A stretch of 62,000 nt of DNA, taken from positions 1 through 62,000 of the forward strand of contig JAQGDQ010000431.1 of NCBI GenBank assembly GCA_030141605.1, written 5' to 3'. The position numbers were made by a program, and so were the translations under genes. The notes under the pieces are model-generated. The model made no database searches. It was given only the letters and a program-made list of their open reading frames with translations, and was not told the origin of the DNA. Positions 16,217 to 27,932 of this stretch are shown one piece after another. Origin of the DNA: Tubiluchus corallicola. Its lineage: Eukaryota > Priapulida > Priapulimorpha > Priapulimorphida > Tubiluchidae. How positions within the stretch are numbered: position 1 is the stretch's first letter; each line of letters begins with the position of its first letter.

Positions 16217-16370
16217 TTGTATACCTTCAGCACTATTTGTACCTTCACCACTATGTGTACCTTCACCACTATGTGTACCTTCAGCACTATGTGTACCTTT
16301 AGCACTATGTGTACCTTCAGCACTATGTGAACCTTTAGCACTATGTGTACCTTTAGCACTATGTAAATCT
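16217..16370 (+). repeat. 18-bp minisatellite (about 8 copies)
   Basis: The unit TACCTTCAGCACTATGTG has CAGCAC/CACCAC and TTCAGC/TTTAGC variants. It begins exactly where the adjacent family A MITE breaks off. Confidence 0.93.
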
Positions 16371-16544
16371 AAGCCGAGTAAACATCATGATATTGCGTCA
16401 TTCCGTAAGTTCTGGCATGAACGTGTAGTGGCCTAGAGAACCATGTTCGTCCATTGGTGCTTCAATTTGGAATTCATGTCTGTTGTAAGACATATAACAA
16501 CTACATTCGAGTAGTCTAAGCCCCTTTAAGGTAAAGTTCAGTAC

Positions 16545-16906
16545 AATGAGGCTTTTCACAGTTTCGTTGTGCAGTTGACGTTGGTCAAAGATTGTGTATC
16601 ACGGAAATGCGTCTCAACTACCACCGTCACGTCACATGTCTGCCGCATCAGTTCAGTAACTTCAGTTGTTTTACGTGGATTTTACTTAATTATGCATTAA
16701 TCTGTGCATAGAGTGATTTACTAGCAGGATCTTGCTTCGGAACAAAGAAAAATGAACTAGGTAAGGTTCTAGCTTTAAAAATGTCAGTATTACAATAGCA
16801 TAGGCTGGGAGGCTTTGTCAAGTGTATACAAATGCGTTGTCTGGTACACTTAACCTTTGACCTTTTCACGATCATCGTCAATTGCTGGAACTGTGAAAAA
16901 GCTATT
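16545..16906 (+). mobile_element. MITE family A, near full-length copy
   Basis: A 362-bp copy with both termini: left AATGAGGCTTTTCACAGTT, right AACTGTGAAAAAGCTATT. The GC-rich NRF1-like palindrome has been lost by a small deletion near 16570. The inner AACCTTTGACC word is intact at the right end. Confidence 0.85.
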
Positions 16907-17028
16907 GAATTGAAAAATAATGCAAAATATTTGTTTTCGAAATGTTTAACGTATGAAGTGGTCATAATCAGCGCACAGCTGAGCTTCGTTATTTTGGTAT
17001 GTTAGCCATTTGGTCCAAATGTCTCAAA

Positions 17029-17574
17029 ACCCTTGTAGGAAGTCAGGCTTATTTCAATGTTCGTGAACAATGTTAGAAGGATTTAGTCATAAAACTGCAA
17101 TAAGCGCCTAGTAACTAGTAACTAGTAAAATCACTTTAAAGTCGCGATCACTTCACGCTTGGGCGCTCCGATTTTCAATGCCCATTCTTCTTCCAATGAT
17201 GTCATTCGTCTTGAAGAAAAGTAGCGCACTGTCAATGTTCATCAAAAGTATAAATTTTCACAAAAGAATTAGATTGTAATATTTTTGCGTAAATATTAGG
17301 TAAGCTGCAGAAGCTTTGTGTTAGTTTGAGCAGTGGTCGCTTACGGAAAGCCACGACGCGCTTACGAATAGTCACGAAATCTCCCAGTTACGTCATAATA
17401 TTCGTGTGAATGGTGGCAACCACCACGCGTGAAAATTTCTATTCAGAGGTTGTACATTTTAAATTTATCCTTTATAGACAGTTCTTTGCAAATTTCTTTG
17501 TTATATCTTTCTAAGGTTAAGCGATAACAATAAAATAAACCCAACATACTGAGTGATTTGTTCTCTAATTTAAA
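17029..17574 (+). mobile_element. MITE family D copy 2
   Basis: Matches D along its length: GTAGGAAGTCAGGCTTATTT, TTTAAAGTCGCGATCACTTC, GAAGAAAAGTAGCGCA, GCAGTTCTTTGCAAATTTC in close form, ending GTTCTCTAATTTAAAG. The CRE-like octamer is mutated (TGATGTCA). Confidence 0.85.
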
Positions 17575-18263
17575 GAAGTTCCTCCCTATAACGTTTCTTT
17601 TTCTACAAATAGATGACACCAAGTGTCAGAAATGATACGCATATTTGTAATGTTTTCGGAACCATGCCCATATGTAAGAAAAAGCCTAAAAATTACATCA
17701 CCGTGGCTATGTACAAAAAGGCATTATTGGGCTAATAGATAATAATGGTGCAATTTAATGTTATGGCGACACTGAACCCATTTTCTCCTTTTTGCTTTTA
17801 AATAGCGAAATTACCGTTTGGAAAAGACTGAAATAAGCTACATTTTCTGCAACAAGCATCCGTTTATCATTATCGAAGAAAAACTTTTCGTTTGTAAAGG
17901 ACGCTGCTGCTGAAATCTTTTACAATCGTGGAGTGAAATAAATTGATTTGATTTGAATCGTTTACATAAACTAGTGGAGACGACAGGACTCGAGTATCAA
18001 CTGTTCAGAGCTGTAACGAAGCTTGTTTTATAGCTGAATATTTCATTATCTAGTTGTTCATATTATATTCGAGAGAAATTGTTTGCATTATTTCAAAACT
18101 TTATCCTATTACATTTGAGTGAATCATTATGTCTTCGCTGCTTTCATGATCCCTTGTTCATTGGCACAAAATATTCTACACATATCCTGGGAGGCGAATG
18201 GGAGATGCTTTCTGTGGTTAATGCAAAAACATTAACAATTAAGGTCTCCTCGGCTTTTTTCCA
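17575..18263. other. Unassigned interval
   Basis: No gene or recognised repeat identified. The last bases lead into the CT tract. Confidence 0.5.
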
Positions 18264-18708
<445 letters not shown>

Positions 18709-19057
18709 CTGTTTGTATGTCTCTCTGTCTGCCTGTCTGTCTGTCTGTTCTACCACTCCCCACCTTTTTGACATGTTCACTCTGTTTTTCTTTCGTTCCT
18801 CCTTCCCGCTTTCCGACAGATTTTCGGTTTTTCACCTCTCCCCGTCCGTCGACCTACATTTTAGTGCAAATTCACCATTAATAGCTGGCGCGACAGCCGT
18901 CAATACCGCCTGCTTGTTACACGCAATTTAAGACGATACATAATCATCGTTGACAAGTTGCTGACCATCAAATGCAAATTGTAGGACGAAGTTGAATCAA
19001 ACTGAAAGCAAGTAGAGATTGAATGAACATTGGGCGTAGTGAAAAACAATAGTAATA

Positions 19058-19608
19058 ATAATGATAATGATAATAATAATGACAATGACAATGGCAATGG
19101 CAATGGCAATGGCAATGGCAATGGCAATGGCAATGGCAATGACAATGACAATGACAATGACAATGACAATGACAATGACAATGACAATGACAATGACAAT
19201 GACAATGACAATGACAATGACAATGACAATAACAATAACAATAACAATAATAATAATGATAATAATAATAATAGTAATAAATATTATTTCACTCCTCCAT
19301 AGCCTCCATAGTGGGTGAAGTTCCAAAACGATTGGAGAAAAAAGTTTATTATTATTGTTATTGTTATTATTGTTGTTGTTATTGTTATTATTATTATCAT
19401 TATCACTGTCATTGTCATTGTCATTGTCATTGTCATTGTCATTGTCATTGTCATTGTCATTGTCATTGTCATTGTCATTGTCATTGTCATTGTCATTGTC
19501 ATTGTCATTGTCATTATCATTATCATTATCATTATCATTATCATTATCATTATCATTATCATTATCATTATCATTATCATTATCATTATCATTATCATTA
19601 TCATTATC

Positions 19609-19640
<32 letters not shown>
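19058..19640. repeat. Inverted hexanucleotide arrays (AATGAC)n ... (ATTGTC)n (ATTATC)n
   Basis: 19079-19230 is (AATGGC/AATGAC)n on the plus strand. After a ~75-bp unique spacer (about 19272-19345), 19386-19515 is (ATTGTC)n, its reverse complement, followed by (ATTATC)n to about 19638. The two arrays can fold into a hairpin with arms over 120 bp. Long two-residue ORFs in all frames reflect the 6-bp period. Confidence 0.95.
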
Positions 19641-19647
<7 letters not shown>

Positions 19648-20022
19648 CATAAATTTATTGGACATGCATTGCTAAAAATACCACTGAGCATAACTGAAAA
19701 AACAAATTTCCCAAAAATTACAACTCCCTTTCATTTTATAGGTCTGATCACGTGATAACATGTCTAGGAAGCTACTATAATTTCTTAATTAGTAAAGCAA
19801 GATACTAATAGACCCAAAGTCTATTATTATCAGTGTATTTCACGTTGATGCGTGGCTTGAGATTATTGACTTCCTGTATCCATTAACAGCGTGAGGAGAG
19901 ATTACCGACTGAGATGCCTTGAGCAGAAAGAAATCAATCGTCGTAAGATTTGATTTGACTCTACCAAATCATTTGTACGACGCTTAGCGAGCTAATTTCT
20001 GCTAATTCACGTCTAGCATAAG

Positions 20023-20812
20023 GCCCATTTCACACCCAAGACGCGCAGCAAACTTCCTAGTGGAGAAATTTCCTGCTGTAGCCTCACCAAAATGGAACAC
20101 ATAGTTTTGTATGGTCCTTTTTCCAATGAGGACGCGCGGCAAAATTACTCGTGCAGTTCCTCGTGAGAAATTCTGCCCCCAGACCTCCAACTAGAACCTA
20201 TGCGTCCTTCTCGTGAGGAACTGTGCTGCCAGCTAGAAGCTATGGGTCCTCCTCGTGAGGAACTGTGCTGCCAGCTAGAAGCTATGGGTCCTCCTCGTGA
20301 GGAGCTTTTCCGTGTCGTAGAAATGTCGCATGTTCCATTTTCGTGAGGAATTCTCGCGGAATTCAGTCTTAAATTTAACCACTCAATTACTTTTTTCTTA
20401 TTTAGCGAACAACAATTAACACATTCCAGCACAAAATTATAAGATTTAATCTCTTTTTTAACAGACTGACGATTTTATGTTTTGTTAATGCAAAATCGAT
20501 GTCTATATTCGTGAAAAAAATGACGCACGCATATAATTATTTTATATACATATTTTCATATTTTGAAGTGATTAGTGGAACTTTGGCAAAACAACAAACA
20601 GGTCTGACATTGCATTGACTAATATTATTAATTTTACTTTGTATATGAGAAATACGACAAGTATAACTTAATTCAGACATGATTATATAGTATAAGACTC
20701 GCAAAGTAGCTGCAGCTAACTGAACGGAAATTTTCAAAAAAAAATCTTATTTTCTGACAGCAATTCCGTGCGTCATTTTTGCTTGCGTCCTCACTGTGAA
20801 ATGTCCTAGAGC
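20023..20812. mobile_element. Candidate MITE with imperfect ~35-bp inverted ends
   Basis: The left end GGCCCATTTCACACCCAAGA and the reverse complement of the right end (GGACATTTCACAGTGAGGAC) align, then continue GACGC and AGCAAA. The left half holds 42-bp tandem units. No second copy in the window and no clear target duplication, so this is tentative. Confidence 0.45.
20161..20300 (+). repeat. 42-bp tandem repeat (about 3.5 copies)
   Basis: TCGTGAGGAACTGTGCTGCC followed by AGCTAGAAGCTATGGGTCCTCC recurs at 20211, 20253 and 20295 (last truncated), with a diverged copy at 20161. Confidence 0.88.
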
Positions 20813-21120
20813 AAAGCAATCGTTTGTTTATCCTACACTGCTAATATGCAGAGATAATCAATCAAGCTTCAATTGTTTGAATAGTAAACCTGTAGGCTAT
20901 TGAAGCCATAGTAATTACAAGAAATAATTTGCATGAAATGCCTTGAAATAATCACTTTTGAATGTTTTCAGTTTTTCCAATGTTATCTGAGCTAAGGCAC
21001 AAAGACACTTGCTGCAAGCAGTAATATTTTTGATTAAGTTTTCTTCAAAGCGCTTTGTCTGCCTTCATTTGAAAATCAAAGTTCATCCACTAAATCATGT
21101 TTTATTTATGCATGGATGTA
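20813..21120. other. Unassigned interval
   Basis: Nothing recognised. Confidence 0.5.
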
Positions 21121-21285
21121 GATCAAAGGACCACCAGTCAAATGACTTGCCTTTGTCTGGTGGTCCTCTGCCCAGGGTGGTCCTTTGTCCAGTGTTCCTT
21201 AGTCCGGTGATCCTATGGTCGGTGGTCCTTTGTTCGGTGATCCTATGACCGGTGGCACTTTGTCCGGTGGTCCTTTGAGCGTCCC
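21121..21285 (+). repeat. Degenerate ~18-bp minisatellite with an inverted first unit
   Basis: Tandem variants of GGTGGTCCTTTGTCCGGT run from 21158 to 21276. The first unit at 21121-21138 (GATCAAAGGACCACCAG) is inverted relative to the rest and can pair with them. Confidence 0.8.
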
Positions 21286-21354
21286 CAACTATAATTACTA
21301 TATCTAAATTAGCAGGTGTGGTCTTTCGTTCGAGGTTTCACAAATATCACGCGG

Positions 21355-21420
21355 CAGTTACGGCAGGGCGGCTCTAGGTAGTTTGACGCCCTAGGAAAAG
21401 GTATTTTAGCGCCCCCTCCT
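21355..21420. mobile_element. F-like transposon terminus (fragment)
   Basis: GGCAGGGCGGCTCTAGG, GACGCCCTAGG and TTTTAGCGCCCCC resemble the GCGCC/CCTAGG-rich termini of the hAT-type F family. A comparable end lies at 22907-22950 in the opposite sense, so the pair might bound one larger element. No TSD verified. Confidence 0.35.
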
Positions 21421-21977
21421 CAATTCCATTTCCCATGGTCCTCACCACGTCTCACCATTGCATTTTTCTTTTATAATATTATAATAAAATATAATGGTAA
21501 ATGGTACCTATCGTGTTGGGCTTATGCATGTATCACATAGTATACTAATTAATTATAGTTACAGTTTGTGTTGATTGAACTTGAATTTATGATTGCTTGA
21601 ATTTGAAATTGGATTTATGACACCATTGCATACTACATGACTCTTCACCTTTAAACCTTTCGTTTCCTGTATTCCGTCCTGAAGACTTTGATCCTTATAG
21701 GTTTATCTGCCAGAGTTACATAAATGTTATTGTAAGATATTTTTTTTTGCTAACGGAAAGGTCATTCTATAAGCACTAATGGAAACTGCGGGCAAAAGCA
21801 GGTGACGCGTCGGTGACGTCTGCCTGACGTAATGTCAGAAATGACGTAAAAGTTAGGAAACCAGATAAAGTAAAGAGTGTTTTGCTACGAGAAGACACTT
21901 GTTGGTATCGATAAATCAAACATTTCAGCAAGAAAATGAGGCAACGTGTTGGTTTCATTTAATTAGTGTTGTGCATT

Positions 21978-22602
21978 TTAAGGAAGACAGGATAATTTTT
22001 CATATACTACCCCATTTTCAAGTTGAATAAAAAGTATAGGTTTTAACACAATTAATGCTGCAAATGCGTTTCTGATCATTAAAATATAGATTAAAAACAT
22101 GATGAACGGCAGGCGAGACCAACTATTTTATGACGTCACAAACCAACATAATTTTCAACAGCAAAAACATTCCATGAGCGTGTTGCACCTGTTTCCAAAA
22201 GCGAAAATTAAAGTACAGTGCTACTGTAAGATATTCAGTGTGTTGTACTAAAACTAGGCAAATTTTAAGATAAAAATTTAAATTTCAAATTTACCGGTGC
22301 ACTCACGTAGGAGCTGTTGAACGTGTGTTCGTCACAAACTAATACACCTGAACCGAAAGGTACAATACCTGTTTATTGTGCAATGCGTTTCCGAAATGGA
22401 GGCGCTAGTTCCCGTCTAACTAGCGAATGGCGAAATGCATGCAACAGTGAAGAACTAGTGGCGTGAACGTGAAATTGTATTTGTGCGGCAATAATTCTTT
22501 CATGTAAGTGATTCTTGAAAAAAATAGTACGTTTCCTTTCAATATTTTAAAGAGTAGATTGTTTTGAACAGCAGTTTATGATTGGGTCCGGTTTTGCTTT
22601 AA
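21978..22602 (+). mobile_element. MITE family B copy 1
   Basis: Bounded by TTAA at both ends (21978-21981 and 22599-22602). Begins AGGAAGACAGGATAATTTTT and ends GGGTCCGGTTTTGCT. Shared words with other B copies are CGTTTCTGATCATTAAA, CATTCCATGAGCGTGTTGCA, TACTGTAAGATATTCAGTGT and CCCGTCTAACTAGCGAATGG. It carries TGACGTCA at 22131. No transposase. Confidence 0.88.
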
Positions 22603-22853
22603 GTACTCATTGTTAGTGTAATAATTCTTTATTTCTTTACAAGTGATTAGATGCTTTATTAAACTTTTAATACTTTTACTTTACAAGTATTTTTACAGCA
22701 ACCAACAAAAACTTATAAGCTCCTTTTGCTTGGCTACATTTACTCCAGAACTAAAGTGTTCTTCCATGCTAAGACAGAAAGCGTTAGTGGTCATAACAAT
22801 TAGTGTGGATTGTTTTGACATACAGTTTAATATTGGGCCCGGTTTTGCTTTAA
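22603..22853 (+). repeat. Segment shared with copy B2, plus a second B terminus
   Basis: 22603-22802 is nearly identical to 27691-27889 (for example CAACCAACAAAAACTTATAA and AAGACAGAAAGCGTTAGTGG). In this copy it is followed by a second B-type end (TTGTTTTGACATACAGTTTA ... GGTTTTGCTTTAA). This is either a longer B variant or an insertion before duplication. Confidence 0.75.
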
Positions 22854-22906
22854 GGAATTTGACATACACTATGCTTAAATTAAAAATTAAAAAATGATTT
22901 CCATAA

Positions 22907-22950
22907 TTTGGCGCCCTAGGCAACTGCCTAGTTTGCCTAGTGGTCAGTAC
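22907..22950 (-). mobile_element. F-like transposon terminus (fragment)
   Basis: On the minus strand: CTAGGCAAACTAGGCAGTTG followed by CCTAGGGCGCCAAATT, closely similar in layout to the F family start (TAGGCTA...CCTAGGGCACCAAAG). Confidence 0.5.
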
Positions 22951-23728
22951 TGCCACCGAAGCAATAAACACTATACACACGCACGGACACTAATACTTTT
23001 TCGCAAGTGGCACGTGGCAAAATTTTTTGTAGTTCATTCACTCCATCGAATCATGAAATCAGTAAAAATTCGTGTTTATTTAGCAAACACTAGTCGTTTA
23101 TTCTGCTTTGTATTTAATAAGTTTCACGTGTGGTTTATGCAGTTCACGGTTTATGATGAATCCGATGCGAAATCAGAGTTATTAAACTTTATTCATTTAC
23201 TAAGACAATCGCGTTAAAATTCCAAATGTCGTTTTAATGAGATGATAAAATCATCTTGAATTCATCCTCCGCAAATGAGTTGTGTCATAAATTTGAGCCA
23301 TTGTCAATTAGCTCAAGAATTTGTCATAAAAGGCAGCAGAGTTATGCATACAAATATCTATCTATCTTGTGGTTATTGCTTTTAAGCGGGGGGAGGAAGG
23401 CGGGAGGGGGGGGGGCTAGGATGGGTGATGGGGTTTTGGTTTAAATAAGTATTCCAGCACGACCGTTTTTCTAAAGCTACTTCAAAAGAAAGGTCCGCAT
23501 TGAATAGCGTTACCGTCAAGGCATGTGGTTGCGTTTACATGTTTCCGGAATCTGCGGTGGCAGTACACGAAACGTATATACGTATGCACGTGTGGGCCTT
23601 TCTTTCGAAGTGACATTAGAAAATATTTTGTGTACAATCAGTTTAGAATACAATAGCGTCTTACACTTGATCTAATTTAAAAATTCATTCTATAGTTTTA
23701 CTTCTAAATTTTCACCCTCACAAAATAC
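22951..23728. other. Unassigned interval with a G-rich tract
   Basis: No gene recognised; short ORFs have no familiar motif. 23386-23436 has several runs of G (GGGGGGAGG, GCGGGAGGGGGGGGGG, GGGTGATGGGG) that could form a G-quadruplex on the plus strand. Confidence 0.5.
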
Positions 23729-24277
23729 TTAAAGGAAAACCGGACGATTGTTTAGACTCAATCTAATTTTAATTTACTGTCTAAAATATACATTTTCTTG
23801 TGTATAAAAGTTATTTCTGATATTTGAATAATTACCTTGGAAAGTTAATTAACGGCAACCGAGCACAGCTATCGCTTACGTCACAAACTAACCATAGTTT
23901 GTGCAATGGTAAGCATCTTCCCTGCGCGTTAAGCACGTTTGCGTAAGCGAAGATTGCTATAAAACACCGATGTGATGTGACGAAAATGAGTTCTACGTCG
24001 CACTGACGTCACAGACAAACACTGCAGTTCATGATCATGCTTATCACGGTACTGCGCCTATTTGTCGGCCACGTGAATGTGACAAAAACGCGCCATTTCC
24101 AGTCTTAGTGGATTCGCTGAGCCGAGCGTTGCTTTGAAAGTTTAACAGAATTTAACTATCCGATATAATTATTATTTAATCTAAGCTTTGATTTTAAAAA
24201 AGCTGTTGTAGTTTTCAATATTCTAAAGCATAATTTATTCTGAACAATATCTACACAATCGTGCGGTTTTAATTTAA
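23729..24277 (+). mobile_element. MITE family C copy 1
   Basis: Starts TTAAAGGAAAACCGGACG and ends CAATCGTGCGGTTTT near TTAA (24274-24277). Long identity with the reverse complement of 26550-27091, including TGATCATGCTTATCACGGTA and ATCGCTTACGTCACAA. Carries TGACGTCA at 24004. Confidence 0.87.
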
Positions 24278-24578
24278 CATTGCAAAACGAAATCACATTT
24301 ATACACACAAAACAACATCCATAAATTTTAGTACATATGACAAAATCACTCAAGGCACCTGTAAATTCATGCAAGCAAGTGAAAAGACAGAGTGACCATT
24401 TCCGGCTTGACCATTCCAGCCCACAGTCATCTGTGTGAAGACACTTGTTTGATTCATGAAATAGCCAGCTTCTAGAAATCATGCGAAGGTGATTGGGATG
24501 GCTTCGAGTCTGCATTTAGCATTATATATAGTGCAAGTAATGCGCAAGATTTCAAGATAGCAGAGGTTTTATACATCA
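24278..24578. other. Unassigned interval
   Basis: Nothing recognised between the MITE and the GAAT array. Confidence 0.5.
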
Positions 24579-24742
24579 TGAATGAATGAATGAATGAATG
24601 AATGAATGAATGAATGAATGAATGAATGAATGAATGAATGAATGAATGAAAGAATGAATGAATGAATGAATGAATGAATGAATGAATGAATGAATGAATG
24701 AATGAATGAATGAATGAATGAATGAATGAATGAATGAATGAA
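24579..24742 (+). repeat. (GAAT)n microsatellite
   Basis: About 41 tetranucleotide units with one GAAAG interruption near 24651. Confidence 0.98.
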
Positions 24743-24800
24743 GCACTGCCCAATCCTTAACACACAACTATCGTCGGTGATACCTTGTTGCAGTCTATAT

Positions 24801-25773
24801 AAGTGATGTTAAACGATGCAGCATCGAATCGATAATTATTGATACAATTTCATATCGTATTGAATTGATACGAAAATATCCCCACTATCGTTATCGTACC
24901 GATTTTCCAAACAAAAAATCGTTTTACGTACCGATAAAATTGTGCATCGCAGTCGTATTCGTAGCGCAGTATTCGACAATTCGCAAGAAATCTTCGCCAA
25001 CACGTTTGAAAAACAAAAGTGCTCCTGCAGTTTCGAAGGTTGCACATGATAGCGTCTAATACAATAGCGAGTTTGTTGCATGTTTTTACGAAATTATTAT
25101 TATGGTGAAGTTCTTCGGTTTTTTTATTCTGATTCTGATTCTAATATCATTAGTTTATTCATTTTTATTTATTTTTATTTATTATTTATATATTTATAAT
25201 ACATCTATGAACTGAAGTCAAGAGTCCATTAAAATCATCGTAAAACATATTGACAATGTACAGAAAGTAAATTACTGCTAAAAGTAGAAAATACATAGTA
25301 TATGGTTACTACAATATAAACACACAAGTAGGTGCAAATAAATTAAAAGTGCCGGTAAAAAGATTAAAACTTGATTAGTACGATAAAATTGTATAATTAT
25401 GGTAAAAAATTTACATCTTACATCATTTATCAAATCACATAGTTTTTGCGAAACTTTAAGCAACCTTTTTTCCAAAAAGTTTTATACAATTGAACAAATA
25501 TTTTTTCGGTACTACTCGTATTGTTATTAGTGTTTTGTCTATTACTGATATGCTTAGTTTATTGGTAATAGTATAATTATAATGTTATAAAAGTAATAAA
25601 AGTATATAAAAAAAAGTTAAAAGAATCAAAAAAATCGTTTTGTGTCATGTTAAAAAGTGTATCGAATCGTATCGTATCGCTGATATTCTCTTGTATCGGA
25701 ATTGAATTGACATAAAACTGTATCGTATCGAATCGAAATCGTATTGATCCAACTGTATCGATTTACATCACTG
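24801..25773. mobile_element. hAT-like element (973 bp), non-autonomous
   Basis: The left end AAGTGATGTTAAACGAT and the reverse complement of the right end CAGTGATGTAAATCGAT form the inverted termini. Both sides continue in ATCG-rich subterminal repeats (TATCGAATCG, GTATCG). Flanking 8-mers GTCTATAT (24793-24800) and CTCTATCT (25774-25781) agree at 6 of 8. The CAGTGATG terminus is typical of hAT elements. No intact transposase; AT-rich interior. Confidence 0.75.
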
Positions 25774-25781
25774 CTCTATCT

Positions 25782-26549
25782 ATTTCTGTGTTTTGAAATT
25801 TGTTTGACTATGTTCTTCAGCATCTGCAATGGTCCTGGTGGATTTAGTCTCTTGTTCGCTTTTACACTGACGTGCTGGTTTCTCTTATTGCAGCTTACAC
25901 TTCTTGTAAATTGTGCAAAATGTTGAAGTTATATTTTATTCCTATAATGCTTACTGCTGTGGTTCTTCATTATGTAAACTTGGATTAATTGTTTATTATG
26001 TTGTGTTTTTCTGGTTCTCATGTGTTAGGTAAAAAATTTGTACATTTTTCTGTAATTTCTTCCGTTAGAACCTCATTTATTTTGATAAGTTAAATTCTAA
26101 TCTGTTGTTCTGCCGCTTCAGTTTGTATCACTAATGTATCATTCTTTTTGGCTTTATTTATAGTTTGATAATGGTTACAGTAGCCGAAACGATCGTCGCT
26201 CAATAAACATGGCTACACTTGTTTGAAGTTAGATAGACCTATTTCTAATATTAAGGTTGAGTAAACTGCGCAAGCACCAACAATTGTTAATGTTAAATCC
26301 AATGTTTATAGGCGGAGGTTCCTGGGCTTAATAGTTTGACACTAATACCCTAGCTAGTCTCTTCTAAGCCACAAGCACAGAATAGAGAAAAATAGCTAGC
26401 CAAGCCTCTACAAATAATCCAAGGTCATGAACGTCTAAATCCCCTGCCAAAATTACATGGCTTTGTCGTCTTTGCTATTCTGATTGGCAGCCATATTTGA
26501 TACGTTACTGAATGACCCAGCAAACAATGCTAGTGATGATACAGTTCTA
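25782..26549. other. Unassigned interval
   Basis: No recognised gene or repeat. Confidence 0.5.
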
Positions 26550-27091
26550 TTAGAGGAAAACCGGATGATTGTGTTGACATTAGTTCAGAATAAAGTATGC
26601 TCTAAAATATTGAAAACTACAATAGCTTTTTTTTAAATCAAAGCTTGTATTAAATAATAATTACCTCGGATAGTTAAACTTTGTTAAACTTCAAAAGCTA
26701 CACACGGCTCAGCGAAATGGCAATGGCGCGTTTTTTTTCACATTCCCATGGCCGATGAATATTGGTGGTACCGTGATAAGCATGATCATGAACTGCAGTA
26801 TTCGTCTGTGACGTCTGTGTGACCTAGACCTCATTTTCGTAACATCACATCAGCGTCTTATAGCGATCTTCGCAAATGTATTTGATGTACAGAGAAGATA
26901 CCTACCATTGCATAAATTGTGGTTAATTGTGACGTAAGCGATAGCTGCGTTCGGTTGCCGTTAAATAACTTTCCAAGCTAATTGTTCAAACATTAGAAAC
27001 AACTGCTAACTTTTATAGACAAGAAAATGTATATTTTGGACAGTAAATTAAAATGAGATTGAGTCTAACCAATCGTCCGGGTCTGCTTTAA
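26550..27091 (-). mobile_element. MITE family C copy 2
   Basis: Inverted relative to 23729-24277. Ends: TTAGAGGAAAACCGGATG at left and TCGTCCGGGTCTGC followed by TTAA (27088-27091) at right. The CRE-like site here is changed to TGACGTCT. Confidence 0.87.
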
Positions 27092-27182
27092 TAAACTGTA
27101 ATATGATTTACATTGTACATTTACATGTGACATGTGAGTTTTCGCTGGCAGGTACAGGAGCAATATACGTCAGTACAGGAAT

Positions 27183-27690
27183 TTTACAAGAAAACAGGAT
27201 GATTTTTCATATCCTATCCCATTTTGAAGTAAAGTATGCATTTTAAGACTTGCATCACAAACTAACATAATTTTCAACATCAAAAAACATTCGACGAGCG
27301 CGTTGCACGTGTTTGCAAAAGCGAAAATTGAAGTATGTTAAGACTACGCAAGTTTTAAGATAAAAATTCAAATTTCACATTTACCACTAAGCTCATGCAT
27401 GAGGTGCCGAACGTGTGCAGGACGTCACAGACTAACACCTCTGAACTGAAAGTGCAACACCTGTTTTTTGAGCAATGCGTTTCCGAAATGCAGACGCTTG
27501 TGCCCGTCTAACTAGCAAATGGCAAAATGCAAGTAACAGCGAAGAATCAGTGGCGTGAACGTGAAATTGTGTTTGTGGTAATAATTCTTTCACGTAAGCC
27601 CTTTTTTAAAAATAGTATATTTCCTTTCAATATTTTAAAGAGTAGATTGTTTTGACCTACAGTTTAAGATTGAGTCCCGTTTTGCTTTAA
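27183..27690 (+). mobile_element. MITE family B copy 2
   Basis: Follows B from ACAGGATGATTTTTCATATC to GAGTCCCGTTTTGC, with TTAA at 27687-27690. It has a ~60-bp internal deletion compared with B1 (the TAAGATATTCAGTG segment is missing). Confidence 0.86.
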
Positions 27691-27889
27691 ATACTACTGT
27701 TAGTGTAATAATCCTTTATTTCTTTACAAGTGATTAGATGCTGTACTAAACTTTTAATACTTTTACTTTACAAGTATTTTTACAGCAACCAACAAAAACT
27801 TATAAGCTCCTTTTGCTTGGCTACATTTACGCCAGAACTGAAGTGTTCTTCCATGTTAAGACAGAAAGCGTTAGTGGTCATAACAATTA
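27691..27889 (+). repeat. Segment shared with 22603-22802
   Basis: 200 bp immediately right of B2 match the sequence immediately right of B1, so they travelled together. The match ends at CATAACAATTA. Confidence 0.8.
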
Positions 27890-27932
27890 AATTTTTTTCC
27901 AAACGCTAGTTATTTTGCGTCTCTCAGGTACA

